Part shown: piece by piece, positions 40,839-50,025 of the stretch
Position numbering within the stretch: the stretch's first letter is position 1
Layout of the letters: every line of letters starts with the position of its first letter
From: Neobacillus sp. PS2-9
GTDB taxonomy: Bacteria > Bacillota > Bacilli > Bacillales > Cytobacillaceae
Assembly: GCF_030915525.1 (NCBI RefSeq)
Contig: NZ_CP133269.1
Coordinates: 1,823,001-1,887,000 of the forward strand
Reading direction: 5' to 3'
DNA length: 64,000 nucleotides
Position numbers and translations under genes: made by a program
Notes under the pieces: model-generated
What the model was told of the DNA's origin: nothing
The model's input: the letters and a program-made list of their open reading frames with translations, nothing else
Databases searched by the model: none

Positions 40839-42038
40839 ATGATAGAACCTTTCTTATCAGCAATTCCTGTTCTAAAAATGCTAGAAGATGCTGGTTATGA
40901 AGCCTATTTTGTGGGCGGGTCGGTTAGAGATTACCTATTAAAAAAGGAAATCAGTGATGTGGATATTGCGACATCTGCAACGCCTGAAGAGGTGAAAAGA
41001 ATTTTCTCTAAGACTGTTGATATTGGAATAAAACATGGAACAGTCCTTGTTCTGTTCAATAGTGGATCGTATGAAGTAACTACGTTTCGGTCTGAAGCAG
41101 AGTATCTGGATTTTCGTAGGCCGAAAGAGGTTTCCTTTATTCGTAATCTAAAAGAAGATCTACAGAGAAGAGATTTTTCGATGAATGCGATTGCAATGGA
41201 CCGGAATGGAATCTTAATGGACCCCTTTGATGGTCAGTCGGCAATAAGGAGAAAAGTAATTCAGACGGTTGGTCTTGCAGAGGAGCGGTTTCACGAGGAT
41301 GCCTTAAGAATGATGAGAGCGATTCGCTTTGTAAGCCAGCTTTCCTTTACAATTGAACAGGAAACATTAAATGCTTTAAGAAAACATACACATTTACTTG
41401 AACATATTGCGATTGAACGGAAGAGAGTAGAATTTGAGAAACTGTTATCTGGGAAAAGTCGGAAAGAAGCTTTTCAACTTTTGCTCGCTACTGATTTGTA
41501 TGCCTACTTGCCAGGAATGAACAATAATAAAAAGCTCTTAGAAGAGTTGGTACACTTTCAATGTGATCATTTAGGAAGGAAGGAAATGTGGTCCCTGCTA
41601 ATTTATTGTTTAAAACTAGAAGGGAAAAAAGTCGAGTCATTTTTAAGAGACTGGCGTCTTCCGCTAAAAGATATTAGGGATATCCAGCTCATTGTACAAT
41701 TTACGAGAATTAGACTAGAGAATGAATGGTCTCTAAGTCAGTTATTTGCTGCTGGCCGGGATGTCCTTATCTCTGTTGAAAAACTCTACCAAGTAATAAC
41801 GAATAAAATCGGTGATGAGTCGGTTTGTTACTGGGTTGAACGCTATGAGAAACTTCCAATTAAAGAGCGCTCAGAAGTAACTGTAACTGGAACTGATATA
41901 ATGAACTGGTTTAATAAAAGTGGCGGGCCATGGCTAAAAGAGACCATTTCTAAAATTGAGAATGCCATTTTAGAGGGAAGAGTGGTTAACGATAAACAGA
42001 AGATTAAGGAGTGGCTTATAGAGTGCAGTCGGAAATAA
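40839..42038 (+). CDS. cca: CCA tRNA nucleotidyltransferase
   Basis: A 399-aa class II enzyme that adds the CCA end to tRNA. The nucleotidyltransferase core VGGSVRDYLL (about residues 25-34) and DVDIATSA, the RRDFSMNAIA block and the EDALRMMRAIRF block are in order. AAGGTGA supports the ATG at 40839. The end of the gene contains the RBS of birA. Confidence 0.95.
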   Translation: MIEPFLSAIPVLKMLEDAGYEAYFVGGSVRDYLLKKEISDVDIATSATPEEVKRIFSKTVDIGIKHGTVLVLFNSGSYEVTTFRSEAEYLDFRRPKEVSFIRNLKEDLQRRDFSMNAIAMDRNGILMDPFDGQSAIRRKVIQTVGLAEERFHEDALRMMRAIRFVSQLSFTIEQETLNALRKHTHLLEHIAIERKRVEFEKLLSGKSRKEAFQLLLATDLYAYLPGMNNNKKLLEELVHFQCDHLGRKEMWSLLIYCLKLEGKKVESFLRDWRLPLKDIRDIQLIVQFTRIRLENEWSLSQLFAAGRDVLISVEKLYQVITNKIGDESVCYWVERYEKLPIKERSEVTVTGTDIMNWFNKSGGPWLKETISKIENAILEGRVVNDKQKIKEWLIECSRK

Positions 42039-43000
42039 GAAAAGAATTGCTTGATGCCTTTACGAATGCTAGTGAAGATTTTTTATCAGGACAACAGTTA
42101 GCAGAACTAATCGGCTGCTCAAGAACTGCTGTATGGAAGCATATTGAAGAATTAAGAAAAGAAGGCTTTGAATTAGAAGCTGTCAGAAAAAAGGGATATC
42201 GCATTATTAAAACACCTGAAAAAATCACAGCAGATGAGATAAGATTGGGTTTAACGACAGAATTCATAGGTAGGAACATCCATTATGAAGAAAGTGTTGA
42301 ATCTACTCAAAAGATTGCTCATCGATTGGCTGCTGAGGATGTCCCAGAAGGAACCATGATAATTGCGGAAGAACAACGCTCAGGAAAAGGGAGAATGAAC
42401 CGGAAATGGCATTCACCTAAATATACTGGAATCTGGATGAGTCTCATACTTCGTCCCAATATCCAACTGACAAAAGCACCACAATTAACCCTTTTAACTG
42501 CTGTCGCAGCTGTACAGGCAATTGAAGAGATGACAGGGCTTAATCCGGAAATTAAGTGGCCTAACGATATTTTGCTAAATGGAAAAAAGATAACGGGAAT
42601 ATTAACAGAATTGCAGGCAGAAGCAGACCGAATTCATTCCATCATAATTGGGATTGGGATAAATGTTAATCAGAAAATAGAAGACTTTCCCGAAGATATT
42701 CAAGAAACAGCCAGCTCTCTTTTTATTGAAAAGGACGAAGTCGTCTCCCGTGCAGGTTTAATTAGAAGTTTTTCCAAGCACTTTGAAAAACTATACTTAC
42801 TTTATTTAGAACAGGGCTTTTTCCCTATAAAAATACTATGGGAAAGTTATGCTATCAGTATTGGCAAGGTCTTAAAAGCAAGAACATTAACTTCTACTAT
42901 TGTGGGAAGAGCATTAGGAATTACGGATGAAGGAGTATTAAAGCTGGAGGATGACACAGGTGTCATTCATCACATTTACTCGGCCGATATTGAACTATAA
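42023..43000 (+). CDS. birA: Biotin-protein ligase / biotin operon repressor
   Basis: A 325-aa bifunctional protein. An N-terminal winged helix-turn-helix (about residues 18-60, SGCSRTAVWKHIEELR type) binds the biotin operator. The central ligase domain has the biotinyl-AMP loop SGKGRMNRKWHS near 115-126 and the KWPNDIL lysine motif near 180. TTAAGGAG supports the GTG at 42023, inside the cca end. There is no terminator before the panB promoter. Confidence 0.94.
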   Translation: MQSEIRKELLDAFTNASEDFLSGQQLAELIGCSRTAVWKHIEELRKEGFELEAVRKKGYRIIKTPEKITADEIRLGLTTEFIGRNIHYEESVESTQKIAHRLAAEDVPEGTMIIAEEQRSGKGRMNRKWHSPKYTGIWMSLILRPNIQLTKAPQLTLLTAVAAVQAIEEMTGLNPEIKWPNDILLNGKKITGILTELQAEADRIHSIIIGIGINVNQKIEDFPEDIQETASSLFIEKDEVVSRAGLIRSFSKHFEKLYLLYLEQGFFPIKILWESYAISIGKVLKARTLTSTIVGRALGITDEGVLKLEDDTGVIHHIYSADIEL

Positions 43001-43018
43001 ACAGCTGTGAGATAATAC

Positions 43019-43047
43019 TTGCGCGAATCTAGTACTTTTTGTATGAT
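43019..43047 (+). promoter_or_regulatory. Sigma-A promoter of panBCD
   Basis: TTGCGC, 17 bases, TATGAT. The predicted start near 43054 gives a leader of about 200 bases before panB. Confidence 0.6.
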
Positions 43048-43055
43048 AAACACAT

Positions 43056-43204
43056 TGGGCAGTATCCTTCGGAACTGCACCGCTTAAGTTTTGTACTAAC
43101 AATTAAAAAGGTTTCTGCCTAGATCCGTTATGCGGACCGGGACAGAGGGATGGAACATGCCAAAGAGTAACGGGATCCTCTGCCTTCAGAAGGATCTTTT
43201 TATT
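43056..43204 (+). promoter_or_regulatory. Structured panB leader, candidate pan-motif attenuator
   Basis: Hairpin 1 (43059-43078) is GCAGT/ACTGC then TCC/GGA with one bulged A. Hairpin 2 (43115-43145) pairs CTG/CAG, CCT/GGG, a single G/C and TCCG/CGGA, with two bulged A, one on each side. An alternative helix pairs GATCCGTTA (43122-43130) with TAACGGGATC (43168-43177). A terminator GATCCTCTG / CAGAAGGATC (43174-43196) is followed by TTTTTATTT. Hairpin 2 and the alternative helix exclude each other, and the alternative helix excludes the terminator. The bulged-A hairpin and location before panB fit the published pan RNA motif; that identification is from memory of its description. Confidence 0.6.
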
Positions 43205-43256
43205 TGCTCTTCAAACTCGTTTTGTCGCCTCTCCCATATTTTAAGGAGGGAAAATG

Positions 43257-44093
43257 ATGAAGCAAACAACAGATTTCTTGAAAATGAAGGAAAATAATGA
43301 AAAGATTGTCATGTTGACCGCTTATGATTATCCATCTGCTAAACAAGCGGAACAAGGGGGAGTTGACGTTATTCTAGTCGGTGATTCTCTTGGAATGGTT
43401 GTTCTTGGATATGATTCTACTATTCCTGTGACGATTGAGGACATGATTCATCACACTAAAGCTGTGAAACGAGGGGCCAAAGATACCTTTATTGTGGCTG
43501 ACCTTCCGTTTTTAACCTATCATTTATCTATCAGAGATACTTTAATAAATGCCGGTAGACTCATGCAAGAAGCGGGCGCACATGCTGTTAAACTGGAAGG
43601 TGCAGATGAGGTTATTGAAAACATTATTGCATTAACCCGTGCGGGTATTCCTGTTTGTGGACATTTGGGCTTAACACCACAATCTGTTGGTGTTTTAGGC
43701 GGGTATAAAGTTCAAGGGAAAGATGCTCAGGCTGCAAGAAAACTAATGGATGATGCTAAAAAAGTGGAGGAGGCAGGTTCTTTCGCACTTGTACTTGAAT
43801 GTGTTCCTAAGCAGCTTGCTGAAGAAGTTTCAAGAACCGTAGCTATTCCAGTCATTGGTATAGGGGCAGGAATGGATGTAGATGGGCAAGTACTCGTTTA
43901 CCATGATATTTTGGGATACGGTGTCGAGCGAGTACCTAAATTTGTGAAACAATACCATTCTGTCAATCCATTTATGATTGAATCCATCCAAGCGTATGTA
44001 TCAGATGTTAAAAAGGGACTGTTTCCGGAGGATAAGCATTCTTTCACAATGAAAGAACAGGAGCTCAAGGTTCTCTATGGAGGTAAGGAATGA
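43257..44093 (+). CDS. panB: Ketopantoate hydroxymethyltransferase
   Basis: A 278-aa enzyme adding a hydroxymethyl group to 2-ketoisovalerate, first step of pantothenate synthesis. It has [22 protein letters not shown] (metal and substrate binding) and the GHLGLTPQS block. AAGGAGGG is 6 bases from the ATG at 43257 and 3 from the ATG at 43254, so 43257 is preferred. First gene of panBCD behind the structured leader. Confidence 0.95.
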   Translation: MKQTTDFLKMKENNEKIVMLTAYDYPSAKQAEQGGVDVILVGDSLGMVVLGYDSTIPVTIEDMIHHTKAVKRGAKDTFIVADLPFLTYHLSIRDTLINAGRLMQEAGAHAVKLEGADEVIENIIALTRAGIPVCGHLGLTPQSVGVLGGYKVQGKDAQAARKLMDDAKKVEEAGSFALVLECVPKQLAEEVSRTVAIPVIGIGAGMDVDGQVLVYHDILGYGVERVPKFVKQYHSVNPFMIESIQAYVSDVKKGLFPEDKHSFTMKEQELKVLYGGKE

Positions 44094-44941
44094 AGGTCAT
44101 AACAACTATTAAGGACATGCAGTCAGAAATCATGAATCAAAAGGCGTTAGCTAAGTCTATAGGCTTCGTTCCCACTATGGGGTTTCTGCATGAAGGTCAT
44201 TTAACACTAATAAAGCAAGCAAGGCAAGAAAATGATATCGTCGTCTTAAGTATATTCGTTAATCCATTACAATTTGGACCAAAAGAAGATTATTCATCCT
44301 ATCCGCGAGATTTCGAACGGGACCGGGCTTTAGCTGAATGTGAACAGGTGGACTTTCTTTTTTATCCATCCGTAGAGGAAATGTATCCAAGTGCCCCATC
44401 TGTCAAAGTAGTCGTTCAGGAGCGAACGGACGTCTTGTGCGGAAAATCCCGTCCAGGCCATTTCGACGGAGTTGCAACAGTGCTGACGAAGCTGTTTCAC
44501 ATCGTCATGCCAACGAGGGCTTATTTTGGAATAAAAGATGCTCAACAAGTTGCAGTGGTTAAGGGATTAATTGCTGATTTTAATTTTCCAATTGAGTTGA
44601 TTGCGGTAGACATCGTTCGTGAAGAGGACGGGCTTGCAAAAAGCTCTCGAAATGTTAACTTATTACCTGAAGAAAGACAACAGGCACCTGTTTTATATAA
44701 AAGCCTACTAGAAGCAAAAAATGCCATTGAAACTGGAGAACGTCATTCAGAAAGGGTAATTAAACAAATCACTGAAATGATCACCAGTGAATCCAACGGC
44801 TTGATTGATTATGTTGAGATTTTATCTTATCCACAGCTAAAACCACTGGAAAAATTAGAGGGTACCATAATTGTAGCACTTGCAGTAAAATTCTCTAAGG
44901 TTCGATTAATAGACAATTCCATTATTCATATAGAAGACTAG
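44090..44941 (+). CDS. panC: Pantothenate synthetase
   Basis: A 283-aa ATP-dependent ligase joining pantoate and beta-alanine. It has [11 protein letters not shown] with the HxGH-type nucleotide motif (about residues 28-37), FVNPLQFGP, and the KSSRN loop near 183. Start overlaps the panB stop, RBS GGAGG inside panB. Confidence 0.96.
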   Translation: MKVITTIKDMQSEIMNQKALAKSIGFVPTMGFLHEGHLTLIKQARQENDIVVLSIFVNPLQFGPKEDYSSYPRDFERDRALAECEQVDFLFYPSVEEMYPSAPSVKVVVQERTDVLCGKSRPGHFDGVATVLTKLFHIVMPTRAYFGIKDAQQVAVVKGLIADFNFPIELIAVDIVREEDGLAKSSRNVNLLPEERQQAPVLYKSLLEAKNAIETGERHSERVIKQITEMITSESNGLIDYVEILSYPQLKPLEKLEGTIIVALAVKFSKVRLIDNSIIHIED

Positions 44942-44970
44942 GGTAAAGGCATCCATAGAGGAGGAATACG

Positions 44971-45354
44971 ATGTTTCGTACCATGATGAGTGGCAAAATC
45001 CATCGGGCAACAGTTACAGAAGCCAATTTGAACTATGTTGGCAGTATTACTATTGATGAAGATATTTTAGATGCAGTTGGAATGACAGCCAATGAAAAAG
45101 TTCAAATTGTTAACAATAATAATGGTGCAAGACTTGAAACCTATATAATTCCTGGTGAAAGAGGAAGTGGTGTTATCTGTCTAAATGGTGCCGCCGCACG
45201 CCTTGTCCAGGTAGGGGATATTGTTATCATTATTTCCTATGTCCTTGTACCTGAGGAAAAGGTCAGGGTTCATACACCGAAAGTTGCGATAATGGATGAA
45301 AACAATCGCATAAAAGAACTCTTACATGCAGAACCAGCACTCACTATTATGTAG
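44971..45354 (+). CDS. panD: Aspartate 1-decarboxylase proenzyme
   Basis: A 127-aa pyruvoyl enzyme producing beta-alanine. The self-cleavage site Gly24-Ser25 in NYVGSITID is intact, with the N-terminal [10 protein letters not shown] block and NGAAARL near residue 72. RBS GAGGAGG. Last gene of panBCD, followed by a terminator. Confidence 0.97.
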   Translation: MFRTMMSGKIHRATVTEANLNYVGSITIDEDILDAVGMTANEKVQIVNNNNGARLETYIIPGERGSGVICLNGAAARLVQVGDIVIIISYVLVPEEKVRVHTPKVAIMDENNRIKELLHAEPALTIM

Positions 45355-45356
45355 CT

Positions 45357-45379
45357 AAATCCCCATTTTGGGGATTTTT
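45357..45379 (+). terminator. Terminator of panBCD
   Basis: AAATCCCC / GGGGATTTTT with loop ATTTT. Confidence 0.88.
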
Positions 45380-45497
45380 CTATTTAATAAATGAATAATA
45401 AAATTAAGTGGATAACTTTTAGTGTAAAGTAGAATTGTTTTCTTTTTACTAATTTTGTGATACCGTTTAATGAACGAAGGTTTGGGGTGTAAATAAC

Positions 45498-48299
45498 ATG
45501 TTAAATAAATTCGTCGTTATTGATTTGGAAACGACAGGGAATCTTCCAAAAAAGGGCGATAAGATTATACAATTTGCTGCAGTTGTCATTGAAAACGGAA
45601 CGATCACAGAGCAATTCTCGTCACTTATTAATCCTCAAAAGGCCATCCCTGCTTTTATTGAAGAATTGACAGGTATAAATGATGAAATGGTGAAGGGGGC
45701 TCCCTTATTTTCTGAGATTACGGAAAAAATCCAATCATTATTGGAAGAAGCCTATTTTGTAGCTCATAATGTTTTATTTGATTTATCTTTTCTTCAAGAG
45801 GAACTCATTCAAGCTGGCAATGAGGGATTTTATGGTCCAGTACTAGATACAGTTGAAATGGCAAGAATCCTTTATCCCACTGCTGATGGGTATAAGCTTT
45901 CTGATTTAGCAGAGAAAGAGAATTTGCGTCATGACCGTCCACATCAGGCTGATAGTGATGCCCAGGTTACTGCTGAATTATTTTTGATTCTATTGAATCG
46001 GTTGACAGCACTCCCATCAATAACACTAAGGCAGATCACACACCTTTCAGGGGGATTAAAGAGTGATTTGCAACAGCTTTTAGATGAATTGTTGATAAAA
46101 AAGGATAAGAAACAAGATAAATTACCAGAAACTATTGAAATATTTCATGATATTGCCTTGAGAAAAAATCAGATTGAGTCACGAGAGATAGCGACAGAGA
46201 GTGACTTGTCTTACCCATTAACTGAAGAGGAAAAAACGGATGTCGTTAAACATGGCTTTGATGTTTTTGAGAAGAGGTCAGGCCAGTTTAAAATGATGGA
46301 TACCGTTTACCAGGCTTTACAATCTCAAAGACATGCTCTGATTGAAGCCGGAACAGGTGTCGGGAAATCCCTAGGATATCTATTACCAATGGCTTATTTT
46401 ACAAAAATACATAAACATCCAATTGTTGTAAGCACGCATACCATTCAACTTCAGGAACAAATTTTAAAAAAGGAAATTCCATTGTTGGCTGCTATTCTAC
46501 CTTTTAGGATTCGAACTGTTCTTTTGAAGGGGAGGAACCATTATTTAAGTCTGGAAAAGTTTTATCAAACACTAATGGACGAAAATGATAATTATGATAC
46601 GACCTTAACGAAGATGCAAATACTAGTTTGGCTGACTGAAACGGAAACTGGAGATAAAGATGAATTAAATCTTTCTTCTGGGGGTCTGATTTATTGGAAT
46701 AAGATTAAAAACGAAACAACCGTGTATTCGCAAAATCAGCAGTGGCAAGAAAGGGATTTTTATAGTAAAGCGAAAAGAGCCGCACATGATGCAGATATCA
46801 TCATTACCAATCATTCTTTATTACTAAGTGATATTAAGGGAGACGGCTCTATCCTGCCAAAGTTTGAGTATGTTGTGATTGATGAAGGTCATCATCTTGA
46901 AAAAGTGGCGGGACAATTTTTTGGTGATTCATTAGATTACTTATCCACTCGGCTGCTTGTGGGTCAATTTGGCGTTTTTGAACAAAAACAGCTATTGTAT
47001 GAACTAGAGAAATTGCTTTCACAAACTAATGTTAATAAGCTAAATTTCCAAACTTCTGAAATGAATCAACTTGTAATTGATATTAATTATGAAATGGATG
47101 AGTTTTTTAAAATGATTGCTTTGTTTGCAAAAACAAAGCTTTCCAATAAAAAAGGATTTAATCGAGTGAAGGTCCGATATGCTCATTCAGACGGTGGCAA
47201 GGAAGGAAATGGGTTAAAGCATTGTGCAGAGAGATTTTCCTTTTTACTAAAGGATTTACACGCTAAAATTAGCGAACGTCTTGATTTGATTAATAACGAT
47301 AGTGAATCCTTATCAAAAGAGCAGCAAAATAAAATAGAAGAAATTTATTTGTTCTTAAAAGAACTTAGTGAACTTAGAGATACCATAATGAATTGTTTTA
47401 TTAAAGAATCGAAGGACGTTAAATGGATTGAGATGGATACCCGGTCACCTCAAAACGTGACAACTTTTATTGCACAGCCGGCTTCAGTGGCTGCATCACT
47501 AAAGAAGTTCTTTTTTCAAAAGAAAAAGGCAGTGATCCTAACATCTGCAACTTTAACCGTTAATAACTCATTTGATTATATGATGAAGGAAATCGGGATG
47601 GATAGCGACTCTCCTATTCAAATGACCATTCCATCACCCTTTGAATATAACAAACAAGTTCAACTATTTATTCCTGAGGATTTGCCAGAAGTTAATACCG
47701 TAACGTTAGATGACTATGTAATAGCAATAACCGAACATATTATTACCATTGCAGAAGCCACAAAAGGAAGAATGCTTATCCTTTTCACTGCATATGACAT
47801 GCTTAAGAAAACCTATGAGTTGATTAAGGAAAGTGGTTTTTTAGATGAATTTGTCCTAATAGCTCAAGGGATAACGAGCGGAAGCCGTACGCGTCTTACG
47901 AGAAATTTTCAACGATATGATAAAGCAATACTTTTAGGGACGAGCAGTTTCTGGGAAGGAGTAGATATTCCTGGTGAGGATTTATCTTGCCTTGTGATTG
48001 TAAGATTGCCCTTTAGCCCACCAGATGAACCATTAACGGAGGCAAAATGTCAATTAATTGCACAGGGGGGAGGCAACCCCTTCTCAGAGTACTCTTTGCC
48101 TGAAGCCATTTTGCGATTCAAACAAGGATTTGGGAGATTGATTCGCACCGAGAATGATCGAGGAGTTATGTTTGTTTTTGACAAAAGAATTATCACCACT
48201 AAATACGGAAAGTCATTTTTACAATCTATACCTTCAGTTCCAATAAAGAAGGGAACAATTGATGAGCTTGTTTTACGGATTCAGCCTTGGTTAAAGTAG
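45498..48299 (+). CDS. dinG: DinG-family helicase with N-terminal 3'-5' exonuclease domain
   Basis: A 933-aa protein. Residues 1-170 form a DEDD exonuclease domain beginning VIDLETTGN and containing HNVLFDLSFL. The superfamily 2 helicase core has Walker A EAGTGVGKS near 285-293, the DEGHH box near 460, and SATL plus the RFKQGFGRLIR motif VI at the C terminus. The four cysteines that hold the iron-sulfur cluster of E. coli DinG are not apparent, as in other Bacillus and Staphylococcus members, which act as exonucleases. No LexA box was seen upstream. Confidence 0.92.
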   Translation: MLNKFVVIDLETTGNLPKKGDKIIQFAAVVIENGTITEQFSSLINPQKAIPAFIEELTGINDEMVKGAPLFSEITEKIQSLLEEAYFVAHNVLFDLSFLQEELIQAGNEGFYGPVLDTVEMARILYPTADGYKLSDLAEKENLRHDRPHQADSDAQVTAELFLILLNRLTALPSITLRQITHLSGGLKSDLQQLLDELLIKKDKKQDKLPETIEIFHDIALRKNQIESREIATESDLSYPLTEEEKTDVVKHGFDVFEKRSGQFKMMDTVYQALQSQRHALIEAGTGVGKSLGYLLPMAYFTKIHKHPIVVSTHTIQLQEQILKKEIPLLAAILPFRIRTVLLKGRNHYLSLEKFYQTLMDENDNYDTTLTKMQILVWLTETETGDKDELNLSSGGLIYWNKIKNETTVYSQNQQWQERDFYSKAKRAAHDADIIITNHSLLLSDIKGDGSILPKFEYVVIDEGHHLEKVAGQFFGDSLDYLSTRLLVGQFGVFEQKQLLYELEKLLSQTNVNKLNFQTSEMNQLVIDINYEMDEFFKMIALFAKTKLSNKKGFNRVKVRYAHSDGGKEGNGLKHCAERFSFLLKDLHAKISERLDLINNDSESLSKEQQNKIEEIYLFLKELSELRDTIMNCFIKESKDVKWIEMDTRSPQNVTTFIAQPASVAASLKKFFFQKKKAVILTSATLTVNNSFDYMMKEIGMDSDSPIQMTIPSPFEYNKQVQLFIPEDLPEVNTVTLDDYVIAITEHIITIAEATKGRMLILFTAYDMLKKTYELIKESGFLDEFVLIAQGITSGSRTRLTRNFQRYDKAILLGTSSFWEGVDIPGEDLSCLVIVRLPFSPPDEPLTEAKCQLIAQGGGNPFSEYSLPEAILRFKQGFGRLIRTENDRGVMFVFDKRIITTKYGKSFLQSIPSVPIKKGTIDELVLRIQPWLK

Positions 48300-48375
48300 G
48301 AGAATTTGATTATAAGCATTATACAGCATAAAATTTGGAAAATTACACATTCTATTCATAATGGGAGGAATGTGT

Positions 48376-49215
48376 ATGAGAACACTGCTCATTTTATTAG
48401 CCCTATTTATCCCTTGTACATTAATGAAGGCTGAGGAACCAATTGACAATCAAGTGGAGAACATCGATTTACACTTAAATGACCATGAAGCTGTAGTCAC
48501 TTTTTTTGGTCTTTCAGAAGGTGAAGCAGTGTTGCTTCAAGCCGCAAATGGTAAAAATATATTGATCAATATGGGTGGGAAAGGAACGAGGGCAGAACTA
48601 GAAGAAGGGCTTTCTCTTTATGATGTAAAAGAAATTTCAACTCTTTTCTTAACAAATGATGATGTATCGTTAGATAAAATCAAACAGTTAATCTCTAGCT
48701 ATAAAATAAAAGAAATTATCACTACTTCTGAAATCTCTGCCCAGCTAACTAATGAGTTAAAAACAATCAATCATATACCAATCTTTGCGTGGGGAGCAGG
48801 GACTAAGAAGGAAATTCTTCCTGATATGACAGCAGAAGTGGAATTTGTAGGAGAAGAATCAAATGAAGGTATGGACTTAAAATTGCAATTTTTTAACCAT
48901 ACTATTTTTTTGATGAGTTCCAATAGTCCGCGAGCTGAACAAGTTCTTATGAAGAAAAATTTAAGGAATATTAATGTGTTTAAGATACCCAACTGCAGTA
49001 TGGAAGGACCTCTGTCAGAACAATTGATACAATATCTTAACCCTGAAATATCTATTCTATTCGAAGGGAATAATGGTATGGACACTAAAACTCTTCGTGA
49101 TTTGGATGAAATTTGGTCAGAGGTCTACTCTACAAAAAAGCATGGTACTGTAACAGTTAAATTTACAGAAAATAATTATGAGGTCATTAGGATTCCAGTA
49201 AAGTTAGATGAATAA
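48376..49215 (+). CDS. Secreted, degenerate ComEC-type metallo-beta-lactamase-fold protein
   Basis: A 279-aa protein with a signal peptide (residues 1-20). The fold order resembles the C-terminal MBL domain of ComEC: a GEAVLLQAANGKNILINMGG strand pair, then the strand that normally ends in HxHxDH. Here that segment reads LFLTNDDVSLDKI, and the following DGG Asp is Asn, so the metal site is lost. GGGAGGA supports the ATG at 48376. It sits between dinG and ypmA. Function is unknown; the domain assignment is inference from pattern only. Confidence 0.6.
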   Translation: MRTLLILLALFIPCTLMKAEEPIDNQVENIDLHLNDHEAVVTFFGLSEGEAVLLQAANGKNILINMGGKGTRAELEEGLSLYDVKEISTLFLTNDDVSLDKIKQLISSYKIKEIITTSEISAQLTNELKTINHIPIFAWGAGTKKEILPDMTAEVEFVGEESNEGMDLKLQFFNHTIFLMSSNSPRAEQVLMKKNLRNINVFKIPNCSMEGPLSEQLIQYLNPEISILFEGNNGMDTKTLRDLDEIWSEVYSTKKHGTVTVKFTENNYEVIRIPVKLDE

Positions 49216-49336
49216 TCTACCTCTAAAAAATTCAATTAATTTAATTATTATTAATAACACGGTTTCAACTTATCCTGTTATAATAGGAGAAAGATTCTTC
49301 ACAAGCGGAGTTTTGGTAGGAAAAGGAGAAATATGG

Positions 49337-49507
49337 ATGGAAAGTAAAATTGAAGTTTTGTCTACAGTGAAAATTCAGTACAGTTCTGATTTATATAAAA
49401 TTGTGGATGCCTTAAATCGAACCTTAAAGCAAAAAGATCTCATGTTTGGGCTTGCTTTAGACCAAGATGATAAAAATAAAGCGATTTTTACAATATATCG
49501 TACATAA
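49337..49507 (+). CDS. ypmA: YpmA family protein (DUF4264)
   Basis: A 56-aa protein, MESKIEVLSTVKIQYSSDL at the start, nearly identical in pattern to B. subtilis YpmA. AAGGAG 8 bases upstream fixes the ATG at 49337; a longer open frame from 49208 overlaps the previous gene and has no site. Function is unknown. Always next to ypmB and aspB in Bacillus. Confidence 0.85.
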   Translation: MESKIEVLSTVKIQYSSDLYKIVDALNRTLKQKDLMFGLALDQDDKNKAIFTIYRT

Positions 49508-49522
49508 AGAAGTGAACTAAAA

Positions 49523-49996
49523 GTGAAAAAGTGGATTCTCTCTATTGTCATATTTTTTGTAGTCCTTATTGGGATTTTTATTAAGGTGTATTTATCTGCA
49601 ATGAATCCAGTGAAGGCTGCTGAAGAAAAAGCGGTTTTACTGGCAAGTAAAAAGGCACAATTAACTGAAATACAGGATTTTCATCTTTACAATGGCTTAG
49701 AGACAGTTAATGTCATTGAGGGGAAAAATAAAAAGGGTGACAAGATTATTGTTTGGATTCCTGAAAAAAGTAAGAAGGTTTTTGTGAAAAAAGCTAAAAA
49801 TGGACTCTCTAAAGAAGAGGCTGTACAAAAACTGCTGCAGGAAAAGAACCCTAAAAAGATTATATCCGTTCGCCTAGGAATGGAAAAAAATATCCCATTA
49901 TGGGAAATTTATTACCGTTCTGAAAATAATTTAATAAATTATTATTATGTTCACTTTGAAACAGGTGAGTGGCTAAAGAAAATTGAAAACCTATAG
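49523..49996 (+). CDS. ypmB: YpmB family membrane-anchored protein (DUF5590)
   Basis: A 157-aa protein with an N-terminal membrane anchor (residues 4-24) and an extracytoplasmic PepSY-like domain. KKAQLTEIQDFHLYNGLETV in outline is the conserved region. The start is GTG, 15 bases after ypmA. Function is unknown. Probably in one operon with ypmA and aspB. Confidence 0.8.
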   Translation: MKKWILSIVIFFVVLIGIFIKVYLSAMNPVKAAEEKAVLLASKKAQLTEIQDFHLYNGLETVNVIEGKNKKGDKIIVWIPEKSKKVFVKKAKNGLSKEEAVQKLLQEKNPKKIISVRLGMEKNIPLWEIYYRSENNLINYYYVHFETGEWLKKIENL

Positions 49997-50025
49997 AGGG
50001 ATGGAGAATGGGGGAAGTATTGGTA

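Noticed and set aside
43100..43204. T-box riboswitch in front of panB
   Set aside because: The conserved T-box sequence (TGGNACCGCG type) is absent and the helix layout differs; panB is not an aminoacyl-tRNA target.
45380..45497. LexA box upstream of dinG
   Set aside because: GAACGAAGG near the start is only a half site; no second half at the right spacing.
49208..49336. Longer N-terminal extension of ypmA
   Set aside because: The extension overlaps the previous gene, lacks a ribosome site, and the family protein starts MESKI at 49337 behind a good site.
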